DNA from: Alphaproteobacteria bacterium
Lineage (GTDB): Bacteria; Pseudomonadota; Alphaproteobacteria; Rhizobiales; Aestuariivirgaceae
Reading direction: 5' to 3'
Length of the DNA stretch: 6,162 nt
NCBI GenBank assembly: GCA_024279045.1
Contig: JAJRRZ010000053.1
Span: 1-6,162 of the forward strand
Below the pieces are notes generated by a model. That model was not told where the DNA came from and did not search any database. It worked only from the letters and a program-made list of their open reading frames with translations. Below, one piece after another: positions 1-6,162 of this stretch. Every line of letters begins with the position of its first letter. Positions within the stretch are counted from its first letter, which is position 1. The position numbers were made by a program, and so were the translations under genes.

Positions 1-53
1 GAAAGCTCCTCCAGACGCTGCTCAAAATCCCAGAACCCCTTCTGTCCCTTCAT
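1..53 (-). CDS. IS5-superfamily-like transposase, N-terminal fragment (runs off the window)
   Basis: Only the first 17 complete codons are in the window. They read MKGQKGFWDFEQRLEEL. The 'GQ-x-GFWD...R...L' pattern is how I remember the N-termini of one group of IS5-superfamily transposases, which cut and paste their element through a DDE catalytic domain; that domain would lie beyond the left edge. The ATG at complement 51-53 is well supported. On the minus strand a GGAGGG Shine-Dalgarno (complement 62-67) sits 8 bases upstream. A nearer ATG at complement 59-61 is out of frame and stops after three codons. The gene is transcribed away from the adjacent helicase gene. With so few residues the family call comes from memory of the motif, not from an alignment. 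A different transposase or a short unrelated ORF cannot be excluded. Confidence 0.6.
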   Translation of the reverse strand, partial: MKGQKGFWDFEQRLEEL

Positions 54-94
54 TCTGACATCCCTCCAGCGATTCAGGCTTCTTTCTCACCGGA
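1..94 (-). mobile_element. End of an insertion sequence (IS5-like), outer boundary not fixed
   Basis: This is the transposase fragment plus its short untranslated leader. The end proximal to the transposase start must lie between the Shine-Dalgarno (complement 62-67) and the point where helicase homology becomes convincing (about 116-145). The imperfect palindrome around 97-107 (GAATCATATTC) is a candidate part of a terminal inverted repeat. The other end of the element is outside the window, so neither the inverted repeat nor the target duplication can be confirmed. The end coordinate given is a placeholder inside that interval. Confidence 0.45.
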
Positions 95-2077
95 GTGAAT
101 CATATTCCGACTGAAATGCCCAGTTTCCGGAGGTGTCCGCGTGATCCCGATTTCTGGTCGCTGCGCGTCAATCGCGACATCCGCCTGATTGTCCACAAGA
201 CCGCCGACAGCCTGCTCATCTGCCACGTCGATCATCATGACGAGGCCTATCGCTGGGCGCAGCGGCGGCGCATCGAGACTCATCCGCGCACGGGCGCGGC
301 GCAAATTGTCGAGGTGCGTGAGCTGGTGGAGGAAATTTCCATCCCCGCGCCTGTGCCCGCCAGTGATGAAGCGCAACCACAAGGGCGCGGCGCGCGTCTG
401 TTTGCCGAACTGACGGAAGATGATCTGCTTGCTCTTGGCGTTCCTGCCGACTGGCTGCAGGACGTGCTGCAGGCCAGCGAGGACGGATTTCTGGAGCTGG
501 CCGATCATCTGCCGCAGGAGGCCGCCGAGGCGCTGCTGGAATATGCCGCCACCGGCATGCTGCCGAAACCGGCCCCCACGCCACCGGGTGTGACGCCCTT
601 CGAGCACCCGGATGCCCTGCGGCGTTTTCGCGTCATGGACAATATCGAGGAGCTGAAGGCGGCGCTGGAATATCCCCTGGAGCGCTGGGCGGTGTTTCTG
701 CATCCATCGCAGCGCGCCCTGGTGGAACGCGACTACAACGGCCCGGCGCGTGTCTCCGGCTCTGCCGGCACGGGCAAGACCGTCGTGGCGCTGCACCGCA
801 CCGCCCACCTGCTGCGCAGCAACCCGCGGGCGCGGATATTGCTGACAACCTTCTCCCACCCGCTGGCCAATGCCCTGAAGCACAAGCTGCATGTGCTGTT
901 GGGCAGTATGGCGGAGCAGGTGAACATTGCGCCTTTCGGGGATGTAGCCCGGCAACTGTTTGCCCTGGCCGCGGGCCATGACCCGCGCATTGCCGACAGG
1001 CAGCGCATTTCCCGCGTTCTGGCCACCGCCCGCGAAGATGCGGATGTGGAAGGCTTTGCGCTGCGTTTCATCGAATCCGAATGGCATGCGGTAGTCGATG
1101 CCTGGCAGATAACGGATCTGCAGCAATATGCCGCCGTGCCGCGTCTGGGGCGCTATCGCCGGCTGGGTGCAAGGCAGCGTGAGCGTCTCTGGCAGATATT
1201 CGAAAGAGCCAGGGAATTGTTGCGCGGCGATGGCTTCATGACCTGGCCGGAAGTGTTTGCCGAAGTTGCGCGCCATCATGCGCATGCCGACAACAAGCCC
1301 TTTGATCATGTCATCGTTGACGAAGCGCAAGACCTTGGCGTGCCGGAAATGCGCATGATGGCGGCCATTGCCCCAGCCGGAACAAATGCCCTTTTCTTCG
1401 CCGGAGATATGGGGCAGCGCATTTTCCAGTTGCCGTTTTCATGGAAGGCATTGGGAGTGGATGTGCGCGGGCGCTCCTTCGTGCTGAAAGTGAACTACCG
1501 CACCTCTCATCAAATCCGCCGCACGGCTGACCGGCTGCTGCCCGATAGCTTGCGGGACGTGGACGGAAACGAGGAAGAGCGCCGGGGAACAGTCTCGGTT
1601 TTCAATGGTCCCGAACCTGACATTCGGTTGTTTGATGCACCCCGGGAAGAGGCGGAAGCCGTGGCCGAATGGCTGCGCCAGACGAGGGCTGAGGGAATGG
1701 AGCCGGAAGAACTGGGGATTTTTGTGCGCCAGGCAAAACAGCTTGCGCGCGCGCGGCAGGCCGTGGAACTGGCTGGGGAGGAATGGCTGGAACTTTCCGA
1801 CCGTATCGAGGAACGCCAGGGGCGCATCCGCATCGGCACCATGCATCTGGCCAAGGGGCTGGAATTCAGGGCCGTGGCGGTAATGGCATGCGATGAAGAT
1901 ATCCTGCCTGCTCTCGAGCGCCTGGAAACTGCCGGCGACGAGGCGGAACTGGATGAAATATACGAAACCGAACGCCAGCTACTTTACGTCGCCACCACCC
2001 GCGCACGCGAACGCCTGCTTGTTACCGGTGTGCTGCCCGGGTCGGAGTTCCTTGAAGACCTGCAGCAGAAAACATGA
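95..2077 (+). CDS. UvrD/Rep-family superfamily 1 DNA helicase with N-terminal RelE/ParE-like domain, 5' end probably truncated
   Basis: This is predicted to be a 3'-5' ATP-dependent DNA translocase or helicase of 660 residues acting in the cytoplasm. The SF1A motifs are complete and in order: Q-motif glutamine in LHPSQ (about Q206), Walker A GSAGTGKT (222-229), motif II DEAQD (409-413), motif III GDMGQRIFQ (437-445), motif IV VNYRTS (466-471), motif V IGTMHLAKGLEF (580-591) and motif VI LYVATTRAR (630-638). Residues about 20-60 (FWSLRVNRDIRLIVHK, then HVDHHDEAYRWAQRR) match the central strands and C-terminal part of a RelE/ParE-type toxin fold. The helices that should precede them are missing. 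Residues about 105-152 form a conserved-looking helical linker with TEDDLLALGVP and ADHLPQEAAEALLE. The listed start is a GTG whose GGAG overlaps it and so is too close; the next in-frame start, ATG 116, has no Shine-Dalgarno at a proper distance. The IS end sits immediately upstream, so I infer the native start was lost. The gene ends 36 bases from the convergent SNF2 gene. Confidence 0.88.
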   Translation: MNHIPTEMPSFRRCPRDPDFWSLRVNRDIRLIVHKTADSLLICHVDHHDEAYRWAQRRRIETHPRTGAAQIVEVRELVEEISIPAPVPASDEAQPQGRGARLFAELTEDDLLALGVPADWLQDVLQASEDGFLELADHLPQEAAEALLEYAATGMLPKPAPTPPGVTPFEHPDALRRFRVMDNIEELKAALEYPLERWAVFLHPSQRALVERDYNGPARVSGSAGTGKTVVALHRTAHLLRSNPRARILLTTFSHPLANALKHKLHVLLGSMAEQVNIAPFGDVARQLFALAAGHDPRIADRQRISRVLATAREDADVEGFALRFIESEWHAVVDAWQITDLQQYAAVPRLGRYRRLGARQRERLWQIFERARELLRGDGFMTWPEVFAEVARHHAHADNKPFDHVIVDEAQDLGVPEMRMMAAIAPAGTNALFFAGDMGQRIFQLPFSWKALGVDVRGRSFVLKVNYRTSHQIRRTADRLLPDSLRDVDGNEEERRGTVSVFNGPEPDIRLFDAPREEAEAVAEWLRQTRAEGMEPEELGIFVRQAKQLARARQAVELAGEEWLELSDRIEERQGRIRIGTMHLAKGLEFRAVAVMACDEDILPALERLETAGDEAELDEIYETERQLLYVATTRARERLLVTGVLPGSEFLEDLQQKT

Positions 2078-2117
2078 TCTTTGCAGAAACAGGATTTTCT
2101 TCACATGCAAAGGTCAT
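2074..2117. terminator. Inverted repeat spanning both convergent stop codons; possible bidirectional terminator
   Basis: The left arm 2074-2085 (ATGATCTTTGCA) is the reverse complement of the right arm 2106-2117 (TGCAAAGGTCAT), apart from one position that would form a G-U pair in RNA. That gives a 12-bp stem with a 20-base loop. The left arm contains the TGA stop of the UvrD-like gene and the right arm the TCA (minus-strand TGA) of the SNF2 gene, so the symmetry axis falls between the two genes. No T-run directly follows either arm, so intrinsic termination is not guaranteed. It could also protect mRNA 3' ends or bind a protein. Confidence 0.5.
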
Positions 2118-4762
2118 GCTGCAGTAGCAACTGCTTTTTTCAGCGGGGCTGGCAGGAGGGCCAGGATAGGCATCATTCTTGGTCGCCGGAATGGCAGATT
2201 CTCCACTCGCACCAAGTCTGGCAGGCGTTGTATCAGCTCATTGATGACCTGGCGTTCCTCATCACTCAGAGATTCAAGGGCGGAATCTTCAGACTGAACA
2301 GAGTTCAGGTGCAACAAGGCTTCCCAGTCGGCCAGCTGACGTGGATTGTGGAGATCGGCTTCAAGCGCCACGACTATGCGGTGGACATTTGTACCTGTTC
2401 CGGTGAGTTCATCTTCCAGAGCCACAATCAGCAAGGGCTTTTCCAGCTTGGCCGCCCTGCCAAGCAGGACCTGCCGAGTGACAGCCTCATCAATCGCCCG
2501 ATCCAGCAACGGATGCCCAATGCCGAGCAAGCGGATCATGCGTTCCTGCTCGCCCAGTTCGCGATCAAAGACCAGTCCGTCGTAACGTGGACGCAGCTCC
2601 AGGCTGTTTTTCCACTCATCAGGCGTGATGACCGAAAGACCTTCTTCCGTTCGTGATACACGCCTCTTGCAAAGACGCATGGCATTGCGGAAGAACGGCT
2701 CCAGTGCAGGCAGGTCGATTTTCGGTATTTGCGCACCCACGTTGCCAAAGTCATACCGTGATGCATTCCCAAGCATGGCACGGACGGTCTGCATGACATC
2801 CTGCCCGCCCAGCTTTCCGGACCTTGCATCAAACCAGTCTTGCAGCCGTTCACCCCTTGTGCGCACAACCTCAGTGGCTTCGTTGAAAATCTCGTCAAGG
2901 AAATGTCTGCCCTGCATGCCGATAACCAGTTGGCTGATGTCTTCTGCTTCATCCATGGAGACCTGCAGGGCTGACTGGATACGGGCCAGCTTCTGCTCCA
3001 GCAGTTCCCAGATGCGTGCTTCCACCGTGTCGGGATTGCGCAGCAGAAAGACGCTCACCGGGCGTTTCTGGCCATAGCGATTGAGCCGCCCCACGCGCTG
3101 ATGCAGTCGCATGGGGTTCCAGGGCAAATCCACATGCACAAGTGTCGCGCATCTTTCCTGCAGGTCGATTCCCTCACCGCCAGCTTCTGTTGAAACCAGA
3201 AACCGTGTCTTGCCGGCGTTGAAATCCGCTGCCGCCCTGTCGCGCGCCAGGTTGCGCAATTCTTCGCGACCATCCGGGTGGACGATGCGCAGACGTTCCT
3301 CTCCGTTGATGAAGCCTGCACACCCCTGACCGAACCGCTCTTCCAGCGCAGCAACAACCATGGCTTGCGTAGACTTGTATTCCGTAAACAGAAGAACGGG
3401 TTCATTGTCGGGAAATCGCCTTTCGATCAGATCAAGCAGCGTGCAGATCTTGGTTTCCGTATGCACATCGCGGGAGAGGTCAATCAATTCGTCAAGCCAT
3501 TCCACCTCGTTCTGCAACAGGCTCAACGCCACCTTTTCCGGCCGTGCCTCTTCCGCCTCAGCCTCATCATCAAGCGTTTCGGCTTCCTCGTTCAATTCAT
3601 CAGCCGTCTTTTTCATGGCGGAAAGCAACATGTTGCGGCGACGTTCTAGCGCATGGCGAATGGCCACAATGGAGCTTGCGGCCAGTTTCTGCAATGCTAT
3701 GAGCAACAGCATTCGGGCTGATTGCTCCCGCCCGGTGAAGCTGAGAGCATAGGTGCGCCCCTCCAGGATGAAATTGCTCATGGTATGGTAGAATTTCTCC
3801 TCTTCCGGAGAATATACGTAATCGATCGTTTCGGTTTTCACGGGTTTGAACAGCCGCTTGCCTTCAAGATCTGTAACCTGTGCCTTGTTGTTGCGGATCA
3901 TGGCATGTCGCAGTGAAGGCAACTGCTCGTGCATGTCCCGGTGGGGATGGAAGAGATCCGGGCGCAGCAGATGCATCAGGGCCAGGAAGCCGTGATCCTT
4001 TCCGCGGTGGGGGGTGCCGGTAAACAATACCAGAGATTTTATCCGGCCCTTGTCCTGCAATTCCTGCAGAAGAGTATAGGTCTGTGTTGCGTGCCGCTTG
4101 TGCGCTTGGAAATGATGCGCCTCATCCACCATGACCATATCCCATGGTTCGGCTTCAAGCAGCTTGTCGCGCGCCTTGGGCATGCGCAGCGTATGAAAGG
4201 AGGCCACGACCTGCGAAGCGGTATCCCAGAATGATATGGGGCCACGATCCTGTTCGCGTGTGTATTCCTGCAGCCGAATGTCGAACATGCTTTTCAGCCG
4301 TGCACGCCATTGCGGCACCAGGCGTGCAGGCGCCAGAATCAACAGCCGCCTTATCCGCCCTGAAGCCATGAGCGATGTGAGAATCAGGCCTGCCTCGATG
4401 GTTTTGCCCAACCCCACATCATCTGCAACCAGCCAGCGGGCTGGCCATTCACGCGTAACCTGACGGCAGACCCAAAGCTGGTGTGGCAGCAGTTTCAGGC
4501 GTGATCGTGCAAAAACCCCCCATTGGTCATTGATCGAGCGGATCAGCAGCGCTTGCGCGCGGGCCAGGACGGCAAGCGAAGGATCTGGCCTGCCGTCGGC
4601 AATGACATCAGCCAGAGAGCGGATGATCTTCAGTTCGTTGCGTTCGACCTGTTCAAGCCTGTCGCCAAATCGCACGACAACGGTTTCGCCCAAGTCGCTG
4701 ACGACTCTCCCCTCGCCATGCCGTTCATGGTGAACCGGCTGGTCCTGCTTCAGATTCCCCAT
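2114..4762 (-). CDS. SNF2/RapA-like superfamily 2 helicase-type ATPase
   Basis: This 882-residue protein is predicted to translocate on double-stranded DNA or remodel nucleoprotein using ATP. The first 50 or so residues (GEGRVVSDLGETVVVRF) look like a small beta-barrel, as in the RapA N-terminus. The ATPase core follows: Q-type motif LLPHQLWV (91-98), motif I DDVGLGKT (114-121) followed by IEAGLIL, motif II DEAH (213-216), motif III FTGTPHRG (247-254), motif IV VLLFTEYKST (456-465), motif V STEAGGEGIDLQ (524-535) and motif VI QRVGRLNRYGQ (555-565). An acidic, probably coiled stretch at about 386-410 lies between the two RecA lobes. The C-terminal 280 residues have no motif I recognise. The ATG lies inside the end of the upstream gene (13-base overlap), with AGGA just before it, so translation is probably coupled. 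Bacterial relatives include RapA (transcription recycling) and defence ATPases such as DrmD. The context of an unknown partner and a mobile element favours defence over RapA, but this is inference. No nuclease domain is evident. Confidence 0.93.
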   Translation of the reverse strand: MGNLKQDQPVHHERHGEGRVVSDLGETVVVRFGDRLEQVERNELKIIRSLADVIADGRPDPSLAVLARAQALLIRSINDQWGVFARSRLKLLPHQLWVCRQVTREWPARWLVADDVGLGKTIEAGLILTSLMASGRIRRLLILAPARLVPQWRARLKSMFDIRLQEYTREQDRGPISFWDTASQVVASFHTLRMPKARDKLLEAEPWDMVMVDEAHHFQAHKRHATQTYTLLQELQDKGRIKSLVLFTGTPHRGKDHGFLALMHLLRPDLFHPHRDMHEQLPSLRHAMIRNNKAQVTDLEGKRLFKPVKTETIDYVYSPEEEKFYHTMSNFILEGRTYALSFTGREQSARMLLLIALQKLAASSIVAIRHALERRRNMLLSAMKKTADELNEEAETLDDEAEAEEARPEKVALSLLQNEVEWLDELIDLSRDVHTETKICTLLDLIERRFPDNEPVLLFTEYKSTQAMVVAALEERFGQGCAGFINGEERLRIVHPDGREELRNLARDRAAADFNAGKTRFLVSTEAGGEGIDLQERCATLVHVDLPWNPMRLHQRVGRLNRYGQKRPVSVFLLRNPDTVEARIWELLEQKLARIQSALQVSMDEAEDISQLVIGMQGRHFLDEIFNEATEVVRTRGERLQDWFDARSGKLGGQDVMQTVRAMLGNASRYDFGNVGAQIPKIDLPALEPFFRNAMRLCKRRVSRTEEGLSVITPDEWKNSLELRPRYDGLVFDRELGEQERMIRLLGIGHPLLDRAIDEAVTRQVLLGRAAKLEKPLLIVALEDELTGTGTNVHRIVVALEADLHNPRQLADWEALLHLNSVQSEDSALESLSDEERQVINELIQRLPDLVRVENLPFRRPRMMPILALLPAPLKKAVATAA
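2121..2140 (+). terminator. Small stem-loop followed by six T's, candidate intrinsic terminator for the UvrD-like gene
   Basis: GCAGT (2121-2125), loop AGCA, ACTGC (2130-2134), then TTTTTT (2135-2140). The shape is that of a Rho-independent terminator reading on the plus strand, 43 bases after the UvrD stop. The stem is only five base pairs, so it is weak alone. It lies inside the last codons of the opposing SNF2 gene, where the T-run encodes two lysines, so it could be a coincidence of coding sequence. Confidence 0.35.
4750..4762 (-). promoter_or_regulatory. Translational coupling site: stop of the unknown gene overlaps the SNF2 start
   Basis: On the minus strand the SNF2 ATG (complement 4760-4762) precedes the TGA of the upstream gene (complement 4750-4752) in another frame, a 13-base overlap. 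An AGGA lies three bases before the ATG inside the upstream coding sequence. This arrangement usually ties synthesis of the two proteins together, suggesting they act in one complex or pathway. Confidence 0.6.
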
Positions 4763-5997
4763 TCGTCCTCATGCTCCGCATCATCATCAGCATCATCCAG
4801 CAGCTCATTACCCTCTTCTCTCCATACATGGCCTTGCTGCGTGTAAAGCTGCAATGGCAAATCAAGATCTCCCATAAAAGTGGCGTCATTCCCAAGTATA
4901 CTCTGCAGAAATTCGAACATTTCCGGTGACAGATCCATGCCCGCCCTGCTTCCGAGACGATGACCAAGCTCATTTTCGAAAAATCTGCGTACCCGCGCAG
5001 TGGACGACCAGGCGTAAGGGATCATGACCTCTGCTTCGTCATTCTCCCACAATCCCTGACGAATGGCCTCGCGGATCATCCAGTTTGCGCCAATCCCCAG
5101 GCTCTGGGCGAGCGGTGCTCCTTCCAGGCCGCGTTTCTGCCAGATGGGCTGCATGCTGATGCGCCAGATATCGCTCAACCTGATTTGCCTATGTTCCCGG
5201 ATGACCCTGGGCAGCAGCAGAAATGCCTCGGCATAGTCAGGAAGCCATCGCGCCAGTGCATACAGGTCCGCCAGCGCGCGTCGCCATTGAAGAAAAGTCA
5301 CATACCATGCCTGTGTATCGGCAAAGGCTTCCAGTTGCCGTTTCCAGGGGGCAAAGTCTTCAGGCAGTCTGGCCAATGCCATTTCCTTCCACCACCCGGC
5401 ACCCATCGACGCTTCCACAAAGCTCTTGTGCGCTGCTTCCTGCCCCCAGGGAAGGGTGCGGAAAATACCCAATGCGAAGAAAGTGAACCAGTGAATGCGC
5501 TCTTCCTCATTTTCACACGCGCCAAGGGATTCCACATTCAGTGCACGTGGCCAGATACGCGAATGATATTCCTGTCTTTTTTCCTCGCAGTTTTCTTTCC
5601 ACCACTCCAGAATAGAGCGTAGCTCTTGTTCGGGGTCTGGTTGTTCATGCTCCGCTTCATCATCATGGTATTCATGGTAGTATGATTCTTCATAAATTCC
5701 CCTACCGATACGTTCTGTAACAACGCGATAGAGGCGCGAGAGAAGACGTCCTTTCTCTTCATCGTTCAGATCCGCAATCAGCTCGGAACGGCGCATTTTC
5801 TCGTCTGATGGCGGCATCCAGAACGGTCTGCTCTTTTCAAGCTCCCTGCCCAGACTTTCTCCCTGATTACCTTCAAGGACATATTCCAACAACGCGCGCT
5901 GTGCAGCTTCATCCTGCATGTCATGCGCCCATTGAGAAAAAACTCTAGCCGTGCGTTCAACACCACTCTGCCTGGCTGCCAGGCGATAGAAACGCAA
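4750..5997 (-). CDS. Uncharacterised soluble acidic, Trp-rich protein, partner of the SNF2 ATPase
   Basis: I do not recognise this 415-residue protein. It has no signal peptide, no hydrophobic stretch long enough for a membrane span, and no nuclease, ATPase or zinc-finger signature that I can see. It is mostly helical in character and unusually rich in Trp and Arg/Glu, with repeated aromatic pairs: WW at 132-133 and 202-203, HWFTFFALGIF at 169-179 and FLQWRRALADLYALARWL at 235-252. Two very acidic patches stand out, around 101-125 (many E, D, H and Y) and the C-terminal tail 399-412. The listed start is TTG, with GGGAG four bases upstream, because a stop at complement 6103-6105 closes the frame further up. 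However, the reading just upstream of the TTG (DPAYRGSAL, running into RFYRLAARQ) looks like continuous protein, so the native N-terminus may lie farther upstream and be broken. The gene is upstream of and overlaps the SNF2 gene by 13 bases. It is probably a structural or adaptor subunit of that ATPase; the function is not known. Confidence 0.75.
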   Translation of the reverse strand: MRFYRLAARQSGVERTARVFSQWAHDMQDEAAQRALLEYVLEGNQGESLGRELEKSRPFWMPPSDEKMRRSELIADLNDEEKGRLLSRLYRVVTERIGRGIYEESYYHEYHDDEAEHEQPDPEQELRSILEWWKENCEEKRQEYHSRIWPRALNVESLGACENEEERIHWFTFFALGIFRTLPWGQEAAHKSFVEASMGAGWWKEMALARLPEDFAPWKRQLEAFADTQAWYVTFLQWRRALADLYALARWLPDYAEAFLLLPRVIREHRQIRLSDIWRISMQPIWQKRGLEGAPLAQSLGIGANWMIREAIRQGLWENDEAEVMIPYAWSSTARVRRFFENELGHRLGSRAGMDLSPEMFEFLQSILGNDATFMGDLDLPLQLYTQQGHVWREEGNELLDDADDDAEHEDEWGI

Positions 5998-6162
5998 TGC
6001 ACTCCCACGATATGCAGGATCGGCAACTGGACACTTCCGGAAACACCATGATTTGGCCGTGCTGGCTGGCAGGGGGAGCTTGATTGGCGGCTTGTGTGGC
6101 CTTCAGTCCTGGAGGCGGCTGCTTTTCAAGCCTGGAAAGCGGGGATTTTGTTTCATTTTTCC
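5957..6162 (-). other. Unresolved 5' region: broken start of the unknown gene, or the 3' end of another upstream gene
   Basis: Two minus-strand readings compete here. Reading A starts at an ATG (complement 6154-6156, preceded by GGAAAA) and gives 17 residues, MKQNPRFPGLKSSRLQD, then an in-frame TGA at complement 6103-6105. After it the same frame continues without a stop through the unknown gene to 4750. Reading B is a different frame, open from the window edge to a TGA at complement 5957-5959. Its translation includes SRLEKQPPPGLKATQAA and NQAPPASQHGQIMVF, which looks at least as protein-like as reading A, but it degenerates into Cys/Ser-rich sequence where it overlaps the unknown gene. Reading B could be the tail of an upstream operon gene, or the true N-terminal frame of the unknown gene before a frameshift at about 6000-6035. 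The sequence alone does not decide this. Confidence 0.35.

Noticed and set aside
74..1330. Long open frame of 418 codons on the minus strand opposite the helicase gene
   Set aside because: It is antisense to the conserved helicase motifs, has low-complexity Arg/Gln/Gly-rich composition with no recognisable domain, and is expected by chance opposite GC-rich coding sequence.
1744..1756. Alternating CG run (possible Z-DNA or regulatory repeat)
   Set aside because: It is a short run inside the helicase coding frame (Ala/Arg codons), ordinary in GC-rich genes, and has no second copy.
2081..2656. Plus-strand open frame of 191 codons over the 3' part of the SNF2 gene
   Set aside because: It is the reverse-strand shadow of the SNF2 C-terminal domain, with no protein-like motif and no ribosome site of note.
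2114..4762. Assignment of the SNF2 gene as RapA or as DISARM drmD
   Set aside because: The motifs fit the general RapA/SNF2 group, but motif I is DDVGLGKT where RapA has DEVGLGKT, and no DISARM methylase or drmABC gene is visible. A specific symbol is not supported.
4960..5622. Plus-strand open frame of 220 codons opposite the unknown gene
   Set aside because: Its composition is rich in Pro, Arg and Cys with no domain. The minus-strand frame has continuous helical protein character and overlaps the SNF2 start as an operon partner should.
6055..6105. Selenocysteine insertion at the in-frame TGA
   Set aside because: No clear SECIS-type stem-loop follows the TGA, and the sequence after it does not resemble a known redox selenoprotein. 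A nonsense mutation or wrong frame is simpler.
1..6162. CRISPR array, tRNA, rRNA or long direct repeats
   Set aside because: No regularly spaced repeats or RNA-gene signatures were seen on either strand.

Overview
This 6.2 kb window looks like an accessory (genomic-island type) segment from a fairly GC-rich proteobacterium. The organism call is weak: it rests on base composition, codon use and the style of the transposase N-terminus, and an alphaproteobacterium such as an Acetobacteraceae member would fit. All the large genes encode nucleic-acid-dependent ATPases or a protein co-transcribed with one. No housekeeping gene, tRNA, rRNA or CRISPR array is visible.

Layout, left to right. (1) Positions 1-53, minus strand: the first 17 codons of a transposase resembling the IS5 superfamily, with a strong Shine-Dalgarno sequence. 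Its leader, and presumably the element's end, runs to about 95-115. (2) Positions 95-2077, plus strand: a UvrD/Rep-type superfamily 1 helicase with a RelE/ParE-toxin-like fold fused at the N-terminus. That domain appears to lack its first helices because the insertion element lies exactly where they should be encoded. (3) Positions 2074-2140: a tight convergent junction, with a 12-bp inverted repeat that contains both stop codons and a small hairpin followed by six T's. (4) Positions 4762-2114, minus strand: an 882-residue SNF2/RapA-like superfamily 2 ATPase with all helicase motifs intact. (5) Positions 5997-4750, minus strand: an unrecognised soluble, tryptophan-rich, acidic protein of about 415 residues or more. 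Its last codons overlap the SNF2 start by 13 bases, so the two form one translationally coupled operon. (6) Positions 5998-6162: the unclear 5' end of that gene. The ATG-initiated reading is broken by an in-frame TGA, and a competing frame stays open from the window edge.

Interpretation. The minus-strand pair (unknown protein plus SNF2 ATPase) facing a UvrD helicase with a toxin-like domain, next to an insertion sequence, has the look of a phage- or plasmid-defence module (inference). DISARM (DrmD) and Zorya (ZorD) use SNF2-family proteins, but their other hallmark genes are not in this window, so I do not assign a named system. The 5' damage to both outer genes (an insertion at the left, a stop or frameshift at the right) suggests the locus may be partly decayed, or that the upstream part of the operon continues beyond 6162.
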